The notes: generated by a model from the sequence alone, not told the origin. Positions 1 to 8,470 are shown, numbered from the stretch's first letter. The stretch: 64,000 nt of DNA from Streptomyces caatingaensis (GCF_001187435.1 NZ_LFXA01000011.1:1-64000), one strand, 5' to 3'. Made by a program: numbers and translations.

Positions 1-1299
1 TTGGTGTCGTCCTTCGCGCCGGCCTTGAGCTGCTCGGCGGACTCCTCCGCCTGCGCCCGCAGCCGCTCGGCCTCGGCCTCCGCCTCCGTGCGGATGCGCT
101 CGGCCTCCTCGGCGGCGGCCTTCGTGGCGGCCCGGGCGTCCTCCGACGCCTTGGCCAGCATCTCCTCGGCGGCCCGGGCGGCCTTCGCGAGCTGGGCGGC
201 GGAGTCCTCGGCTGCCTTGCTGCGGGCCTTCTCCGCGGTCTCGGCGACCAGCCGCTCGGCCTCGGCCGCCGCGTCGTCGCGCAGCTGCTGGGCCTCCGCC
301 CGCAGGGCCTCGGCCTCCTTGGTCTTCTCGCCGACGACCCGGGCGATCTCCGCCCGCGTCGTGCGGGTGCGCTGGCTCGTTCTCCGCCTCGGCGGCGGCC
401 AGCCGGCCGGCCGCGGTGCGCTCGGCCTCGGCGACGAGCTTCTCCGCCTCGGCGCGCGCCTCGCGCAGCGCCGTCTCGGCCTCCTGCATCCGCGCCTCGG
501 CGGCCCGGGTCAGCTCGGCGGCGGCCGTCCGCGCCTGGTCGGACTCGGTGCCCGCCTCGGTGCGCAGCCGCTCGGCGTGGTCGGTGGCCTCCTGGGCCTG
601 CTGGGACGCGGGCCGTCAGCAGCCGCTCGGCGTCCGTGCGCGCCCGGCGCAGGATCGCTTCGGCTTCGGCCGGGCCTCCTCGGCGGCGGCCGCCAGCCGG
701 GTGCGGGCCTGCTCGGTCAGCCGCTGGGCCTCGGCGCGGGCGGCGCCGAGCGTCTGCTCGGTCTCGGCCCGGGTCTCCTCCATCAGCCGCCGGGCCTGCG
801 CCTCGGTGCGCGAGCGCAGCTGCTCGGCCCAGGCCACGTTCTCGTTGACGTGCGACTCGACGGTCGCCCGGCGCTCGTTGAGCTCCTCGTCCAGCCGCTG
901 GCGCCGGGCCACGGCCTCGGCGTGCAGCTCGGCCTCCATGCGGGCCTGCCGCTCGGCGTGCTCCTGGAGGAGGCGCTGGGTCTGGGCCCGGGCCTCGCGC
1001 AGCTCGCGCTCGGCGTCCGCGCGGAGCTGGTCGGCCTGGATCTGCGCGTTGCGCAGCAGCTGTTCGGCCTGGTAGTCGAGTCCGGCCGCGTCGTACGCGG
1101 GACGGTGGGCGAGGGCGCGGCGCGCCTCGTGGAGCTTGGCGCGCAACACCTCGACCTGGTAGCCGAGGTCGTCGGCGTGCTGGACCGCCTTCTCCCGCTC
1201 CTTCTTCAGCCGCTCCATCTCGGCCTCGAATTGCGAGAGGTGGTCGGTTTCAGCCCGCTGGCTGTCCTGGCGCTCGTAGCCCCGCACTGCGCGGTCCAT
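1..1299 (-). pseudogene. scy: Scy polarity scaffold, 5' part, with three apparent frameshifts
   Basis: N-terminal part of the giant coiled-coil protein Scy, which organises the tip-growth polarisome at hyphal poles with DivIVA and FilP. The start reads MDRAVRGYERQ; the family start is probably the GTG at 1287 (RGYERQ). Next come the conserved DLGYQVEVLRAKLHEARR segment and a DivIVA-like stretch (VNENVAWAEQLRSR), then heptad repeats rich in AEA and EAERL. The reading frame breaks three times: a missing base near 679, an extra base near 614 and another extra base near 375. After each break the coiled-coil pattern resumes in another frame as far as base 1, so the protein continues beyond the window. 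The even heptad pattern on both sides of every break argues for recent indels or sequencing errors rather than an old pseudogene. Confidence 0.85.
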
Positions 1300-1456
1300 C
1301 CGTCCCTGGTCGCGTCGGTGGCCGGCCCCGTGCGTGGTGGTGGAACCCGGAGCCCGCCCTTCCGAAGAAATGGTGTCAGATCATCGGCACAGCCTGGGCC
1401 GGGCCCCACCCGTACCCCGGCCGAACCTGCACTCTACCGGCCGGGGCGGGGGTGGG

Positions 1457-1897
1457 TCAGTGCTCCTCGGCCGGGCGGGGCGCGGAGGTGACCAGTTCCG
1501 TCAGCACCCCGTGACAGTCCTTGGGGTGCAGGAAGGTGATGCGCGATCCCATCGATCCGGTGCGCGGGGCGTCGTACAGCACGCGTACGCCCTTGTCCCG
1601 GATCGCCTCCGCGTCGCCGTCCACGTCGGCGGTGCCGAAGGCGATGTGGTGGACGCCCTCGCCGTTCTTCGCCAGCCACTTGCCGACCGGCGAGTCGTCG
1701 CGCAGGGGCTGGAGGAGCTGGAGGTAGGAGGCGCCCCCGTCCGAGGTTCCGTTGATCTTGAGCATGGCCTCGCGGACCCCCTGCTCCTCGTTGACCTCGG
1801 TGTGGAACACCTCGAAGCCGTAGGTGGCACGGTAGAACTCGACGGTGGCGTCGAGGTCGGTGCAGGCGATCCCGATGTGGTCGATACGCGTCAGCAT
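1457..1897 (-). CDS. mce: methylmalonyl-CoA epimerase
   Basis: Interconverts (2R)- and (2S)-methylmalonyl-CoA, linking propionyl-CoA carboxylation and B12-dependent mutases in the cytoplasm. The 146-residue product is a single vicinal-oxygen-chelate domain of normal family length. Likely metal ligands are His7 (IDHIGIA), Gln60 (SYLQLLQ), His84 (GVHHIAFG) and Glu134 (LTELV), as expected for this family. The ATG at 1897 is chosen because IDHIG follows it directly; an upstream in-frame extension has no family character. It is divergent from the thiolase at 2043 across about 145 bp, and meaB lies just beyond, so the segment forms a methylmalonyl-CoA neighbourhood. Confidence 0.93.
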   Translation of the reverse strand: MLTRIDHIGIACTDLDATVEFYRATYGFEVFHTEVNEEQGVREAMLKINGTSDGGASYLQLLQPLRDDSPVGKWLAKNGEGVHHIAFGTADVDGDAEAIRDKGVRVLYDAPRTGSMGSRITFLHPKDCHGVLTELVTSAPRPAEEH

Positions 1898-2042
1898 GGG
1901 ACCAGTGCACCGCCGCGCGGAGCCGTCACGCAACGTGCGCGCGATCACACCGACGGGCCGGTGACCGCGTGGGTACCGCTCAGTACATTGACGAAACCAC
2001 CCTCGACACCGACGTCAACCCCCGCCCGAAGGAGCCCCGTCC

Positions 2043-3260
2043 ATGTCTGGCACGAACGGTTCGACCGGCACCACCTCCGTGATCGTCGCGGGCGCGCGGA
2101 CGCCCATGGGCCGTCTGCTGGGCTCGCTGCGGACGTTCTCCGCCGCGGACCTCGGCGGCCTGGCCATCAAGGCCGCGCTGGACCGGGCGGGCATCGGCGG
2201 CGACCAGGTGCAGTACGTGATCATGGGTCAGGTCCTCACGGCCGGCGCCGGGCAGATCCCCGCCCGCCAGGCGGCCGTCAAGGCCGGCATCCCGATGAGC
2301 GTCCCCGCCCTGACCGTCAACAAGGTCTGCCTGTCCGGCCTGGACGCCATCGCGCTGGCCGACCAGCTCATCCGCGCCGGGGAGTTCGACATCGTCGTCG
2401 CCGGCGGCCAGGAGTCGATGACCAACGCCCCGCACCTGCTGCCCAAGTCCCGCGAGGGCCACAAGTACGGTGCGATCGAGATGCTCGACGCGATGGCCCA
2501 CGACGGGCTCACCGACCCCTTCGAGGGCATCGCCATGGGCGAGTCCACCGAGAAGCACAACACCCGCCTCGGCATCCGCCGTTCCGAGCAGGACGAGGTG
2601 GGCGCGCGCTCCCACCAGCGGGCCGCCGCCGCCCAGAAGAACGGCCTCTTCGACGCCGAGATCACCCCCGTCGAGATCCCGCAGCGCAAGGGCGAGCCCG
2701 TCGTCTTCAGCAAGGACGAGGGCGTCCGCCCCGACACCACCGTCGAGGGCCTGGCCAAGCTGCGGCCCGCCTTCGGCCGGGACGGCACCATCACCGCCGG
2801 CACCGCCTCGCAGATCTCCGACGGCGCCGCCGCCGTCGTCGTCATGAGCAAGGCCCGGGCCGAGGAGCTGGGCCTGCAGTGGATCGCCGAGATCGGCGCC
2901 CACGGCAACGTCGCCGGCCCCGACAACTCGCTGCAGTCCCAGCCGTCCAACGCGATCCTGCACGCGCTCGGCAAGGAGGGGCTCACCGTCGAAGACCTCG
3001 ACCTGATCGAGATCAACGAGGCGTTCGCCGCCGTGGTGGTGCAGTCAATGAAGGATCTGGGAGTGTCCCCGGAAAAGCTGAACGTCAACGGCGGTGCCAT
3101 CGCGCTCGGCCACCCGATCGGCATGTCCGGCGCCCGTACGGTGCTCCACCTCGCGCTGGAGCTCCGGCGCCGCGGCGGCGGGACGGGCGCGGCGGCCCTG
3201 TGCGGCGGCGGCGGCCAGGGCGACGCGCTGATCATCCGCGTCCCGGGCAACGGCAAGTAG
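2043..3260 (+). CDS. acetyl-CoA C-acetyltransferase (biosynthetic-type thiolase)
   Basis: Condenses or cleaves acetyl-CoA and acetoacetyl-CoA in short-chain fatty-acid and ketone metabolism. The product has 405 residues, the usual thiolase length. The acylated nucleophile is Cys96 in NKVCLSG. The C-terminal catalytic His lies in GAIALGHPIGMSGAR and the second catalytic Cys in ALCGGGGQGDA. A ribosome site GAAGGAG sits about 8 bases before the ATG. The next gene, meaB, starts 11 bases after the stop, so the two are probably co-transcribed. This links thiolysis to the methylmalonyl/isobutyryl-CoA mutases. I cannot tell from sequence alone whether degradation or synthesis is favoured. Confidence 0.93.
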   Translation: MSGTNGSTGTTSVIVAGARTPMGRLLGSLRTFSAADLGGLAIKAALDRAGIGGDQVQYVIMGQVLTAGAGQIPARQAAVKAGIPMSVPALTVNKVCLSGLDAIALADQLIRAGEFDIVVAGGQESMTNAPHLLPKSREGHKYGAIEMLDAMAHDGLTDPFEGIAMGESTEKHNTRLGIRRSEQDEVGARSHQRAAAAQKNGLFDAEITPVEIPQRKGEPVVFSKDEGVRPDTTVEGLAKLRPAFGRDGTITAGTASQISDGAAAVVVMSKARAEELGLQWIAEIGAHGNVAGPDNSLQSQPSNAILHALGKEGLTVEDLDLIEINEAFAAVVVQSMKDLGVSPEKLNVNGGAIALGHPIGMSGARTVLHLALELRRRGGGTGAAALCGGGGQGDALIIRVPGNGK

Positions 3261-3271
3261 GGGGAGCCGCC

Positions 3272-4228
3272 GTGGCGGACGTCACCACCCTGGTGGAACA
3301 GGCGCGGGCCGGCCGCCCGCGGGCCGTGGCCCGGCTGATCTCCCTGGTGGAGGGGGCGTCCCCGCGACTGCGCGAGGTGATGGCCGCGCTGGCGCCGCTC
3401 ACCGGCGGCGCGTACGTCGTCGGCCTCACCGGCTCGCCGGGCGTCGGCAAGTCGACGTCCACCTCGGCGCTGGTCTCCGCCTACCGGCGGCGCGGCAAGC
3501 GGGTGGGGGTCCTCGCGGTGGACCCCTCCTCGCCGTTCTCCGGCGGCGCCCTCCTCGGCGACCGCGTCCGGATGTCCGACCACGCCTCCGACCCCGGCGT
3601 CTACATCCGCTCCATGGCCACCCGCGGCCACCTCGGCGGGCTCGCCTGGGCCGCCCCCCAGGCCATCCGCGTCCTGGACGCGGCCGGCTGCGACGTCGTC
3701 CTCGTCGAGACGGTCGGGGTCGGCCAGTCCGAGGTGGAGATCGCCTCGGAGGCGGACACGACGGTCGTGCTGCTGGCGCCGGGGATGGGCGACGGCATCC
3801 AGGCCGCCAAGGCCGGGATCCTGGAGATCGGCGACCTCTACGTCGTCAACAAGGCCGACCGCGACGGGGCGGCGGCGACGGCCCGCGAGCTGAACCACAT
3901 GCTCGGCCTGGGCGAGGCCCGCGCGCCCGGCGACTGGCGTCCCCCGATCATCAAGACGGTCGCCGCGCGGGGGGAGGGCACGGACGAGGTCATCGACGCC
4001 CTGGAGAAGCACCGCGCCTGGATGGAGGAGCGGGGCGTCCTCGCCGAGCGCCGCACCGCGCGGGCCGCGCACGAGATCGAACGCCTCGCCGTGGCCGCGC
4101 TGCGCTCCCGCATCGCCGACCTGTCGGGCGACCGCCGGCTGGGCGCGCTGGCGGCGCGCGTCGTGTCCGGCTCCCTCGACCCGTACGCGGCCGCGGACGA
4201 ACTCGTGGCCGGCCTCACCCAGGGATGA
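3272..4228 (+). CDS. meaB: MeaB/ArgK-type GTPase, mutase chaperone
   Basis: G3E-family GTPase that protects and reactivates adenosylcobalamin-dependent acyl-CoA mutases and gates cofactor loading. It has 318 residues from a GTG at 3272, preceded by GGGGAG. Walker A is GSPGVGKST (about residues 54-62). The switch regions include DPSSPFSGGALLGDRVRM and ETVGVGQSE, and the base-specificity motif is NKAD. All are typical of MeaB. It follows the thiolase by 11 bases. Its client could be methylmalonyl-CoA mutase elsewhere in the genome or the isobutyryl-CoA mutase at 8985. Older annotation calls such genes argK or LAO/AO transport ATPase, which is a misnomer. Confidence 0.92.
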   Translation: MADVTTLVEQARAGRPRAVARLISLVEGASPRLREVMAALAPLTGGAYVVGLTGSPGVGKSTSTSALVSAYRRRGKRVGVLAVDPSSPFSGGALLGDRVRMSDHASDPGVYIRSMATRGHLGGLAWAAPQAIRVLDAAGCDVVLVETVGVGQSEVEIASEADTTVVLLAPGMGDGIQAAKAGILEIGDLYVVNKADRDGAAATARELNHMLGLGEARAPGDWRPPIIKTVAARGEGTDEVIDALEKHRAWMEERGVLAERRTARAAHEIERLAVAALRSRIADLSGDRRLGALAARVVSGSLDPYAAADELVAGLTQG

Positions 4229-4249
4229 GCCCCCGCCCCGCCCTGTCCG

Positions 4250-4558
4250 TCAGCCCTGCCCGTCCCCGCCGCCGAGGTAGCGCTCGACCGTCTCGACCTT
4301 CCTGGTCAGCCCGTCGGTCACGCCCCGGCGGATGTCGGCCTTGAGGACGAGGGAGACCCGGCCGCAGCGGGCCTCCACCGCCTCGACGGCGCGCTTGACG
4401 ACGTCCATGACCTCGTCCCACTCGCCCTCGACGGAGGTGAACATCGCGTCCGTGCGGTGGGGCAGCCCCGAGGCGCGGACGACGCGGACCGCCTCGGCGA
4501 CGTACGCGCCGACGTCCTCGCCGGCGCCGATCGGTGTGATGGAGAAGGCGGCGATCAC
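4250..4558 (-). CDS. UPF0045 / MTH1187-YkoF-like thiamine-binding family protein
   Basis: Small cytoplasmic protein of 102 residues of the MTH1187/YqgV family, a ferredoxin-like fold that forms tetramers. Some relatives bind hydroxymethylpyrimidine or thiamine; the cellular role is unsettled. Family features visible are the start VIAAFSITPIG, the conserved TDAMFTSVEGEWDEVMDVV and the tail LVLKADIRRG. The start is a GTG at 4558, which overlaps the stop of the upstream DUF3817 gene as GTGA, so translation is likely coupled. It ends 21 bases from convergent meaB. Function is not assigned here beyond family membership. Confidence 0.85.
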   Translation of the reverse strand: MIAAFSITPIGAGEDVGAYVAEAVRVVRASGLPHRTDAMFTSVEGEWDEVMDVVKRAVEAVEARCGRVSLVLKADIRRGVTDGLTRKVETVERYLGGGDGQG

Positions 4559-4899
4559 GCGTTGACCACACCCTCCTTGCGGGCGCGGGCGGCCATGACA
4601 CTGGCCTCGGCCTCGCGGCGCAGCATGCGGTCGGCGAAGAAGCCGCCGGTCGGCAGGACGGAGAGGACGAAGTAGAGCGCGGCGGTCTTCGGGTTCCACT
4701 TGGTGCGGTTCCAGGCGTCGGCCCAGAAGAGCACGTAGATGACGAACAGAACGCCGTGGATCATGCCCATCGCCGGGACCGCGTTGAAGTCGGTGGTCCG
4801 CTTGAGGACCGAGCAGACGATCAGCAGCAGGAAGGAAACGGCCTCCGGGGCGGAGACCAGTCGGAGCCGGCGCAGGGCGGAGGCGGTCTTGAGGTCCAC
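4555..4899 (-). CDS. DUF3817 integral membrane protein
   Basis: Membrane protein of 114 residues with three hydrophobic segments: around VSFLLLIVCSVL, MGMIHGVLFVIYVLFW and ALYFVLSVLPTGGFF. This is the three-helix pattern of DUF3817 (YdzA-like) proteins, whose function is unknown. The GTG at 4899 is preferred because AAAGGTG (4909-4915, read on the minus strand) is well spaced as a ribosome site and the residues upstream are not conserved in character. Its stop overlaps the GTG of the UPF0045 gene. A paralogue of the same family lies at 8526, giving two DUF3817 genes within 4 kb. Confidence 0.85.
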   Translation of the reverse strand: MDLKTASALRRLRLVSAPEAVSFLLLIVCSVLKRTTDFNAVPAMGMIHGVLFVIYVLFWADAWNRTKWNPKTAALYFVLSVLPTGGFFADRMLRREAEASVMAARARKEGVVNA

Positions 4900-5010
4900 G
4901 GGGAAGCACACCTTTGCTCGGGAGGGCGGACGGACGGTCGAGACAGCTTGCGCGTACATTCACAAGTCGGACCATTGTCGCATCCGGCGGCCCTCGTGGA
5001 ATGAGGGGCC

Positions 5011-5040
5011 TGTCACAGCGGCCGGGACGCTCGCTAACGT
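5011..5040 (+). promoter_or_regulatory. candidate promoter for the AIM24-family operon
   Basis: TGTCAC (5011-5016) and TAACGT (5035-5040) are separated by 18 bases and lie 8 bases before the GTG start at 5049. No Shine-Dalgarno is visible, so a leaderless or near-leaderless mRNA is likely. Assigned by eye only. Confidence 0.4.
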
Positions 5041-5048
5041 TCCGGTCC

Positions 5049-5687
5049 GTGGCACAGTTTCGGCTCCAGGGGAGCAAGGTCCTCGCCGTCGACATGACGG
5101 GCGACGCGGTCAAGGCCAAGAACGGGTCCATGGTCGCGTACGAGGGCGACATGACGTTCAAGAAGATGACGGGCGGCGGTGACGGCCTGCGCGGCATGGT
5201 CACCCGCCGCCTCACGGGGGAGCAGATGACCGTGATGGAGGTGAAGGGACACGGCACCTGCTACTTCGCGGACCGGGCCAGCGAGATCAACCTGGTGAGC
5301 CTCACCGGCGAGACGCTGTACGTCGAGGCGAGCAACCTGCTGTGCACGGAGGCGACACTGCGCACGGGCACCAGCTTCACCGGCCTGCGCGGCGCCTCGC
5401 AGGGCAACGGTCTGTTCACCACGACCGTGGAGGGCACGGGCCAGGCGGCGCTCCTCTCCGACGGCACGGCGATCGTGCTGCGGGTGACGCCGCAGACGCC
5501 GCTGTCCGTGGACCCGGGCGCGTACATCGCGCACACCGGCCGGCTCCGGCAGCACTTCCAGTCGGGGGTCAACTTCCGCACGTTCCTCGGCGAGGGGTCG
5601 GGCGAGGCGTTCCAGATCCGGTTCGAGGGCGACGGGCTGGTGTACGTGCAGCCGAGCGAGCGGACGACGTTCGGGGGTGACGTGTGA
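5049..5687 (+). CDS. AIM24/TIGR00266 family protein (first of three)
   Basis: Bacterial member of the AIM24 (mitochondrial biogenesis 24-like) family, a tryptophan-RNA-attenuator-like beta-barrel fold. No enzymatic activity is established. The product is 212 residues from the GTG at 5049 (VAQFRLQGSKVLAVDM). Family signatures include VKAKNGSMVAYEGDM, GHGTCYFADRASEINL, LTGETLYVEASNLL and the terminal FLGEGSGEAFQIRFEG. It lies directly upstream of two related genes with overlapping stop/start codons, so the three proteins are probably made together, perhaps as a hetero-oligomer. No membrane segment or export signal is apparent. Confidence 0.85.
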   Translation: MAQFRLQGSKVLAVDMTGDAVKAKNGSMVAYEGDMTFKKMTGGGDGLRGMVTRRLTGEQMTVMEVKGHGTCYFADRASEINLVSLTGETLYVEASNLLCTEATLRTGTSFTGLRGASQGNGLFTTTVEGTGQAALLSDGTAIVLRVTPQTPLSVDPGAYIAHTGRLRQHFQSGVNFRTFLGEGSGEAFQIRFEGDGLVYVQPSERTTFGGDV

Positions 5688-6337
5688 TGGCGTTCCGGCT
5701 CCTCAACTCACGGCTGGTGCAGGCCCAGGTGGTCCCCGGGCAGCGGCTGTTCAGCCAGCGCGGCGCGATGATCGCGTACACGGGCGACGTGTCGTTCACG
5801 CCCAGCATCACCGGCGGGCAGGGCGGTGTGATGGGGATGATCGGCCGCCGCGTCGCGGGCGAGGCGACGCCGCTGATGACGGTGGAGGGCAACGGCTCGG
5901 TGATGTTCGGCCACGGCGGCCACCACGTGCACGTGATCGAACTCTCCGGCGAGACGCTCTACGTGGAGGCGGACCGGCTGCTGGCCTTCGACGGCTCCCT
6001 CCAGCAGGGCACGATGTTCATGGGGTCGCAGGGCGGCGTGATGGGCATGGTGCGGGGCCAGGTGACCGGACAGGGCCTCTTCACCACGACGCTCTCGGGT
6101 CACGGCGCGGTGGCGGTCATGGCCCACGGCGGCTTCATCGAGCTGCCGATCCACCCCGGGCGGCCGGTGCACGTGGACCCGCAGGCGTACGTCGCGCACC
6201 GCGGCGACGTCCGTAACAAGCTCTCGACGGCGCTCGGCTGGCGGGAGTTCGTCGGCCGCGGCTCGGGCGAGGCGTTCCAGCTGGAGCTGTCGGGCAACGG
6301 GACGGTGTACGTGCAGGCGTCGGAGGAGAAGCTGTGA
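5687..6337 (+). CDS. AIM24/TIGR00266 family protein (second of three)
   Basis: 216-residue paralogue of the preceding gene. It shares QRGAMIAYTGDVSF, a GHGGHHVHVIELSGETLYVEA segment and the closing GRGSGEAFQLELSGNG. It is richer in Gly and His, with two GGVMGM repeats (near residues 45 and 108). The ATG at 5687 overlaps the previous stop (TGATG, 5685-5689); a GTG immediately upstream at 5684 is also possible. The overlap implies translational coupling. The role is unknown; the nested arrangement suggests subunits of one assembly. Confidence 0.85.
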   Translation: MAFRLLNSRLVQAQVVPGQRLFSQRGAMIAYTGDVSFTPSITGGQGGVMGMIGRRVAGEATPLMTVEGNGSVMFGHGGHHVHVIELSGETLYVEADRLLAFDGSLQQGTMFMGSQGGVMGMVRGQVTGQGLFTTTLSGHGAVAVMAHGGFIELPIHPGRPVHVDPQAYVAHRGDVRNKLSTALGWREFVGRGSGEAFQLELSGNGTVYVQASEEKL

Positions 6338-7110
6338 ACGGCCCGGTCATCCATGACGCGCAGACGCTGCCCGTCAACGACAACGTCAACCCCTACGCGT
6401 TCAGCGTGGACTTGAACGGCCAGTGGTTCCTGCAGAAGGGGAAGATGGTCGCCTACTTCGGGCAGATCGCCTTCCACGGCATCGGGCACGGTCCGCTGGA
6501 CCGGATCATCCAGGCGAGCTTCCACTCGCCGCTGCACGCGCAGGACTGGGTGGTGGCCGAGGGGCACGGCAGGATGGTGCTCGCGGACCGGGCGTTCGAC
6601 GTCAACTCCTACGACCTGGAGGAGGGCAACCTCACCGTTCGCTCGGGCAATCTGCTGGCGTTCGAGCCGTCGCTGGCGCTCAAGCAGTCGATCATTCCGG
6701 GGTTCGTGACGCTCATCGGGACCGGGAAGTTCGTGGCCGCGTCCAACGGTCCGGTGGTCTTCGCCGAGCCGCCGATCCGCGTGGACCCGCAGGCGCTGGT
6801 GGGCTGGGCGGACTGCCCGTCGCCCTGCCACCACTACGACCACCAGTACATGCGGGGCGTGCTGGGCGGGGTGCGGATGCTCACCGGGTTCGGCGGGGCG
6901 TCCGGCGAGGAGCACCAGTTCGAGTTCGTGGGGGCGGGGACGGTGCTGCTGCAGTCCAGCGAGCGGCTGATGGAGGAGCGGCCCACGGGGACGCCGCCGG
7001 ACGAGGCCGGTGTCCCGCAGGGCGGGACGCCGTCAACGACTGCGAACCAGCCAAGTACACCGCGTCTCCCCGGCCAGCTCGGGGACCTCCAGCGCCGCTT
7101 CGGACTGTGA
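6334..7110 (+). CDS. AIM24/TIGR00266 family protein (third of three)
   Basis: 258-residue member of the same family, starting at a GTG whose last bases form the previous stop (GTGA, 6334-6337). It keeps KGKMVAYFGQIAF, a RSGNLLAFEPSL segment and ASGEEHQFEFVGAGTVLLQ near the end. It carries about 40 extra C-terminal residues rich in Pro, Gly and Thr that look disordered. The three genes together form one compact operon. This third copy is the most diverged and has an HYDHQYMRG segment not seen in the others. Confidence 0.83.
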   Translation: MNGPVIHDAQTLPVNDNVNPYAFSVDLNGQWFLQKGKMVAYFGQIAFHGIGHGPLDRIIQASFHSPLHAQDWVVAEGHGRMVLADRAFDVNSYDLEEGNLTVRSGNLLAFEPSLALKQSIIPGFVTLIGTGKFVAASNGPVVFAEPPIRVDPQALVGWADCPSPCHHYDHQYMRGVLGGVRMLTGFGGASGEEHQFEFVGAGTVLLQSSERLMEERPTGTPPDEAGVPQGGTPSTTANQPSTPRLPGQLGDLQRRFGL

Positions 7111-7191
7111 GCGGTACCCTGCGGAGTGTGACGTCGAACGCTTGACCTCTCGTTCCGGCTTCCTCCCCTCCCAATTGGTCCGCTTTTCAAC

Positions 7192-7213
7192 ATTCTTAGG
7201 TAGAATCTCTCTA
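7192..7213 (+). promoter_or_regulatory. leaderless promoter and inverted repeat before the first marR gene
   Basis: TAGAAT (7201-7206) lies six bases before the ATG at 7213, the spacing of a leaderless transcript. It is half of an inverted repeat ATTCT-TAGGT-AGAAT (7192-7206), a plausible autoregulatory MarR operator overlapping the -10 element. This AT-rich stretch stands out from its GC-rich surroundings. Confidence 0.45.
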
Positions 7214-7686
7214 TGGACACCGAGAACGGCACACGCTGGCTCAGCGACGAGGAACAGCGCACCTGGCGGGCTCACCTGGACGTCAGCCGGCTGCTGATGC
7301 ACCGGCTCGAACGGGACCTCCAGCCGTTCGGCCTGACCAACAACGACTACGAGATCCTGGTCAACCTGTCCGAGTCGGAGGACCACCGGATGCGGATGAG
7401 CGACCTCGCCGCGGCCACCCTCCAGTCCAAGAGCCGTCTCTCGCACCAGATCACCCGCATGGAGAACGCCGGGCTGGTCCGGCGGGAGAACTGCGAGTCG
7501 GACCGGCGGGGGCTGTTCGCCGTGCTGACCGAGCAGGGGTGGGAGACGATGCGGAAGGTCGCGCCGCACCATGTGGCGTCCGTGCGCGAGCACTTCATCG
7601 ACCTGCTCTCGCCGGAGGGGCTGCGGGCGTTGCACGCCTCCCTGAAGCCGGTGGCCGACCATCTGCGCTCCGCGCGGGGGAAGTAG
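7213..7686 (+). CDS. MarR-family transcriptional regulator
   Basis: 157-residue winged-helix regulator. The N-terminal helix (WRAHLDVSRLLMHRLERDL) forms the dimer interface. The recognition region is MRMSDLAAATLQSKSRLSHQITRMENAGLV (quoted here in parts: SDLAAATLQ, KSRLSHQITRM). The wing carries ENCESDRRGLFAVLTEQG. No ribosome site is seen; the start follows a -10-like TAGAAT by six bases. Ligand and targets are unknown. It follows the AIM24 operon by about 100 bases. The family usually responds to phenolics, organic peroxides or drugs and represses its own promoter. Confidence 0.88.
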   Translation: MDTENGTRWLSDEEQRTWRAHLDVSRLLMHRLERDLQPFGLTNNDYEILVNLSESEDHRMRMSDLAAATLQSKSRLSHQITRMENAGLVRRENCESDRRGLFAVLTEQGWETMRKVAPHHVASVREHFIDLLSPEGLRALHASLKPVADHLRSARGK

Positions 7687-7746
7687 CCCCCTCGGCGCGG
7701 GGGGAGTGGCCCCCTCCGCGCCCCCTTACCGTCCCTCCGGCACTCC

Positions 7747-7770
7747 GCCCCGGCCCCGCGCGGCCGGGGC
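7747..7770 (+). terminator. GC-rich hairpin between the two marR genes
   Basis: GCCCCGGCC (7747-7755) and GGCCGGGGC (7762-7770) pair perfectly around a six-base loop. There is no U-run, as is common for Streptomyces terminators. Confidence 0.45.
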
Positions 7771-7849
7771 CCCGGGCACCCCCTGAAGCGCACGGTCCGG
7801 ACTCCGAGACGGCCCCGAGCGCAACATCGCCTGGCGGTACGCTCATGAC

Positions 7850-8470
7850 GTGCCCAAGCCCCTCAGCCTCCCCTTCGACCCCATCGCCCGCGCCGACGAG
7901 CTGTGGCGGCAGCGCTGGGGCGCCGTTCCCTCCATGGCCGCGATCACCTCGATCATGCGGGCGCAGCAGATCCTGCTCGGACAGGTGGACGCCGTCGTCA
8001 AGCCGTACGGGCTGACCTTCGCCCGCTACGAGGCGCTGGTCCTCCTCACCTTCTCCCGGGCCGGGGAGCTCCCGATGTCCAAGATCGGTGAGCGGCTGAT
8101 GGTGCACCCCACCTCCGTCACCAACACCGTCGACCGCCTCGTCACGGCCGGCCTCGTCGACAAGCGCCCCAACCCCCGCGACGGCCGCGGCACCCTCGCG
8201 TCGATCACCGAGAAGGGCCGGGAGGTCGTGGACGCGGCCACCCGCGACCTGATGGCGATGGACTTCGGGCTGGGCGTCTACGACGCCGGGCAGTGCGGCG
8301 CGATCTTCGACATGCTGCGGCCCCTCCGCGTCGCGGCCGGCGATTTCACGGAATCCCCGGACGCCGCGGAATCCCCGGACGCCGCGGAATCCCCGGACGC
8401 CGCGGAATCCCCGGACGCCGCGGAATCCCCCGACGCCGCGGAATCCCCCGACGCCGGCGAAGAGGTGTAG
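7850..8470 (+). CDS. MarR-family regulator with a hexapeptide-repeat tail
   Basis: 206-residue MarR protein. Residues 1 to about 165 form the usual domain: MAAITSIMRAQQILLGQVDA at the dimer helix, SKIGERLMVHPTSVTNTVDR as the recognition helix and NPRDGRGTLASITEKG as the wing. The last 40 residues are six near-perfect copies of ESPDAA, an acidic and probably disordered tail absent from ordinary family members. The start is a GTG at 7850 with TACGCT about 7 bases upstream and no clear ribosome site, so it may be leaderless. The 18-bp DNA repeat could change in copy number by slippage without shifting the frame. Confidence 0.85.
   Translation: MPKPLSLPFDPIARADELWRQRWGAVPSMAAITSIMRAQQILLGQVDAVVKPYGLTFARYEALVLLTFSRAGELPMSKIGERLMVHPTSVTNTVDRLVTAGLVDKRPNPRDGRGTLASITEKGREVVDAATRDLMAMDFGLGVYDAGQCGAIFDMLRPLRVAAGDFTESPDAAESPDAAESPDAAESPDAAESPDAAESPDAGEEV
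8351..8458 (+). repeat. six tandem 18-bp repeats inside the marR gene
   Basis: Unit GAATCCCCGGACGCCGCG, six copies end to end; the last two have CCCCCG in place of CCCCGG and the last ends GCCGGC. Each unit encodes ESPDAA. Confidence 0.95.

Noticed and set aside
2228..4072. 614-residue minus-strand frame opposite thiolase and meaB
   Set aside because: Both plus-strand genes have complete catalytic motifs; the reverse frame has none.
3838..4218. Short antisense frames within meaB and similar genes
   Set aside because: Expected by chance in about 72 percent GC DNA; no ribosome site or family match.
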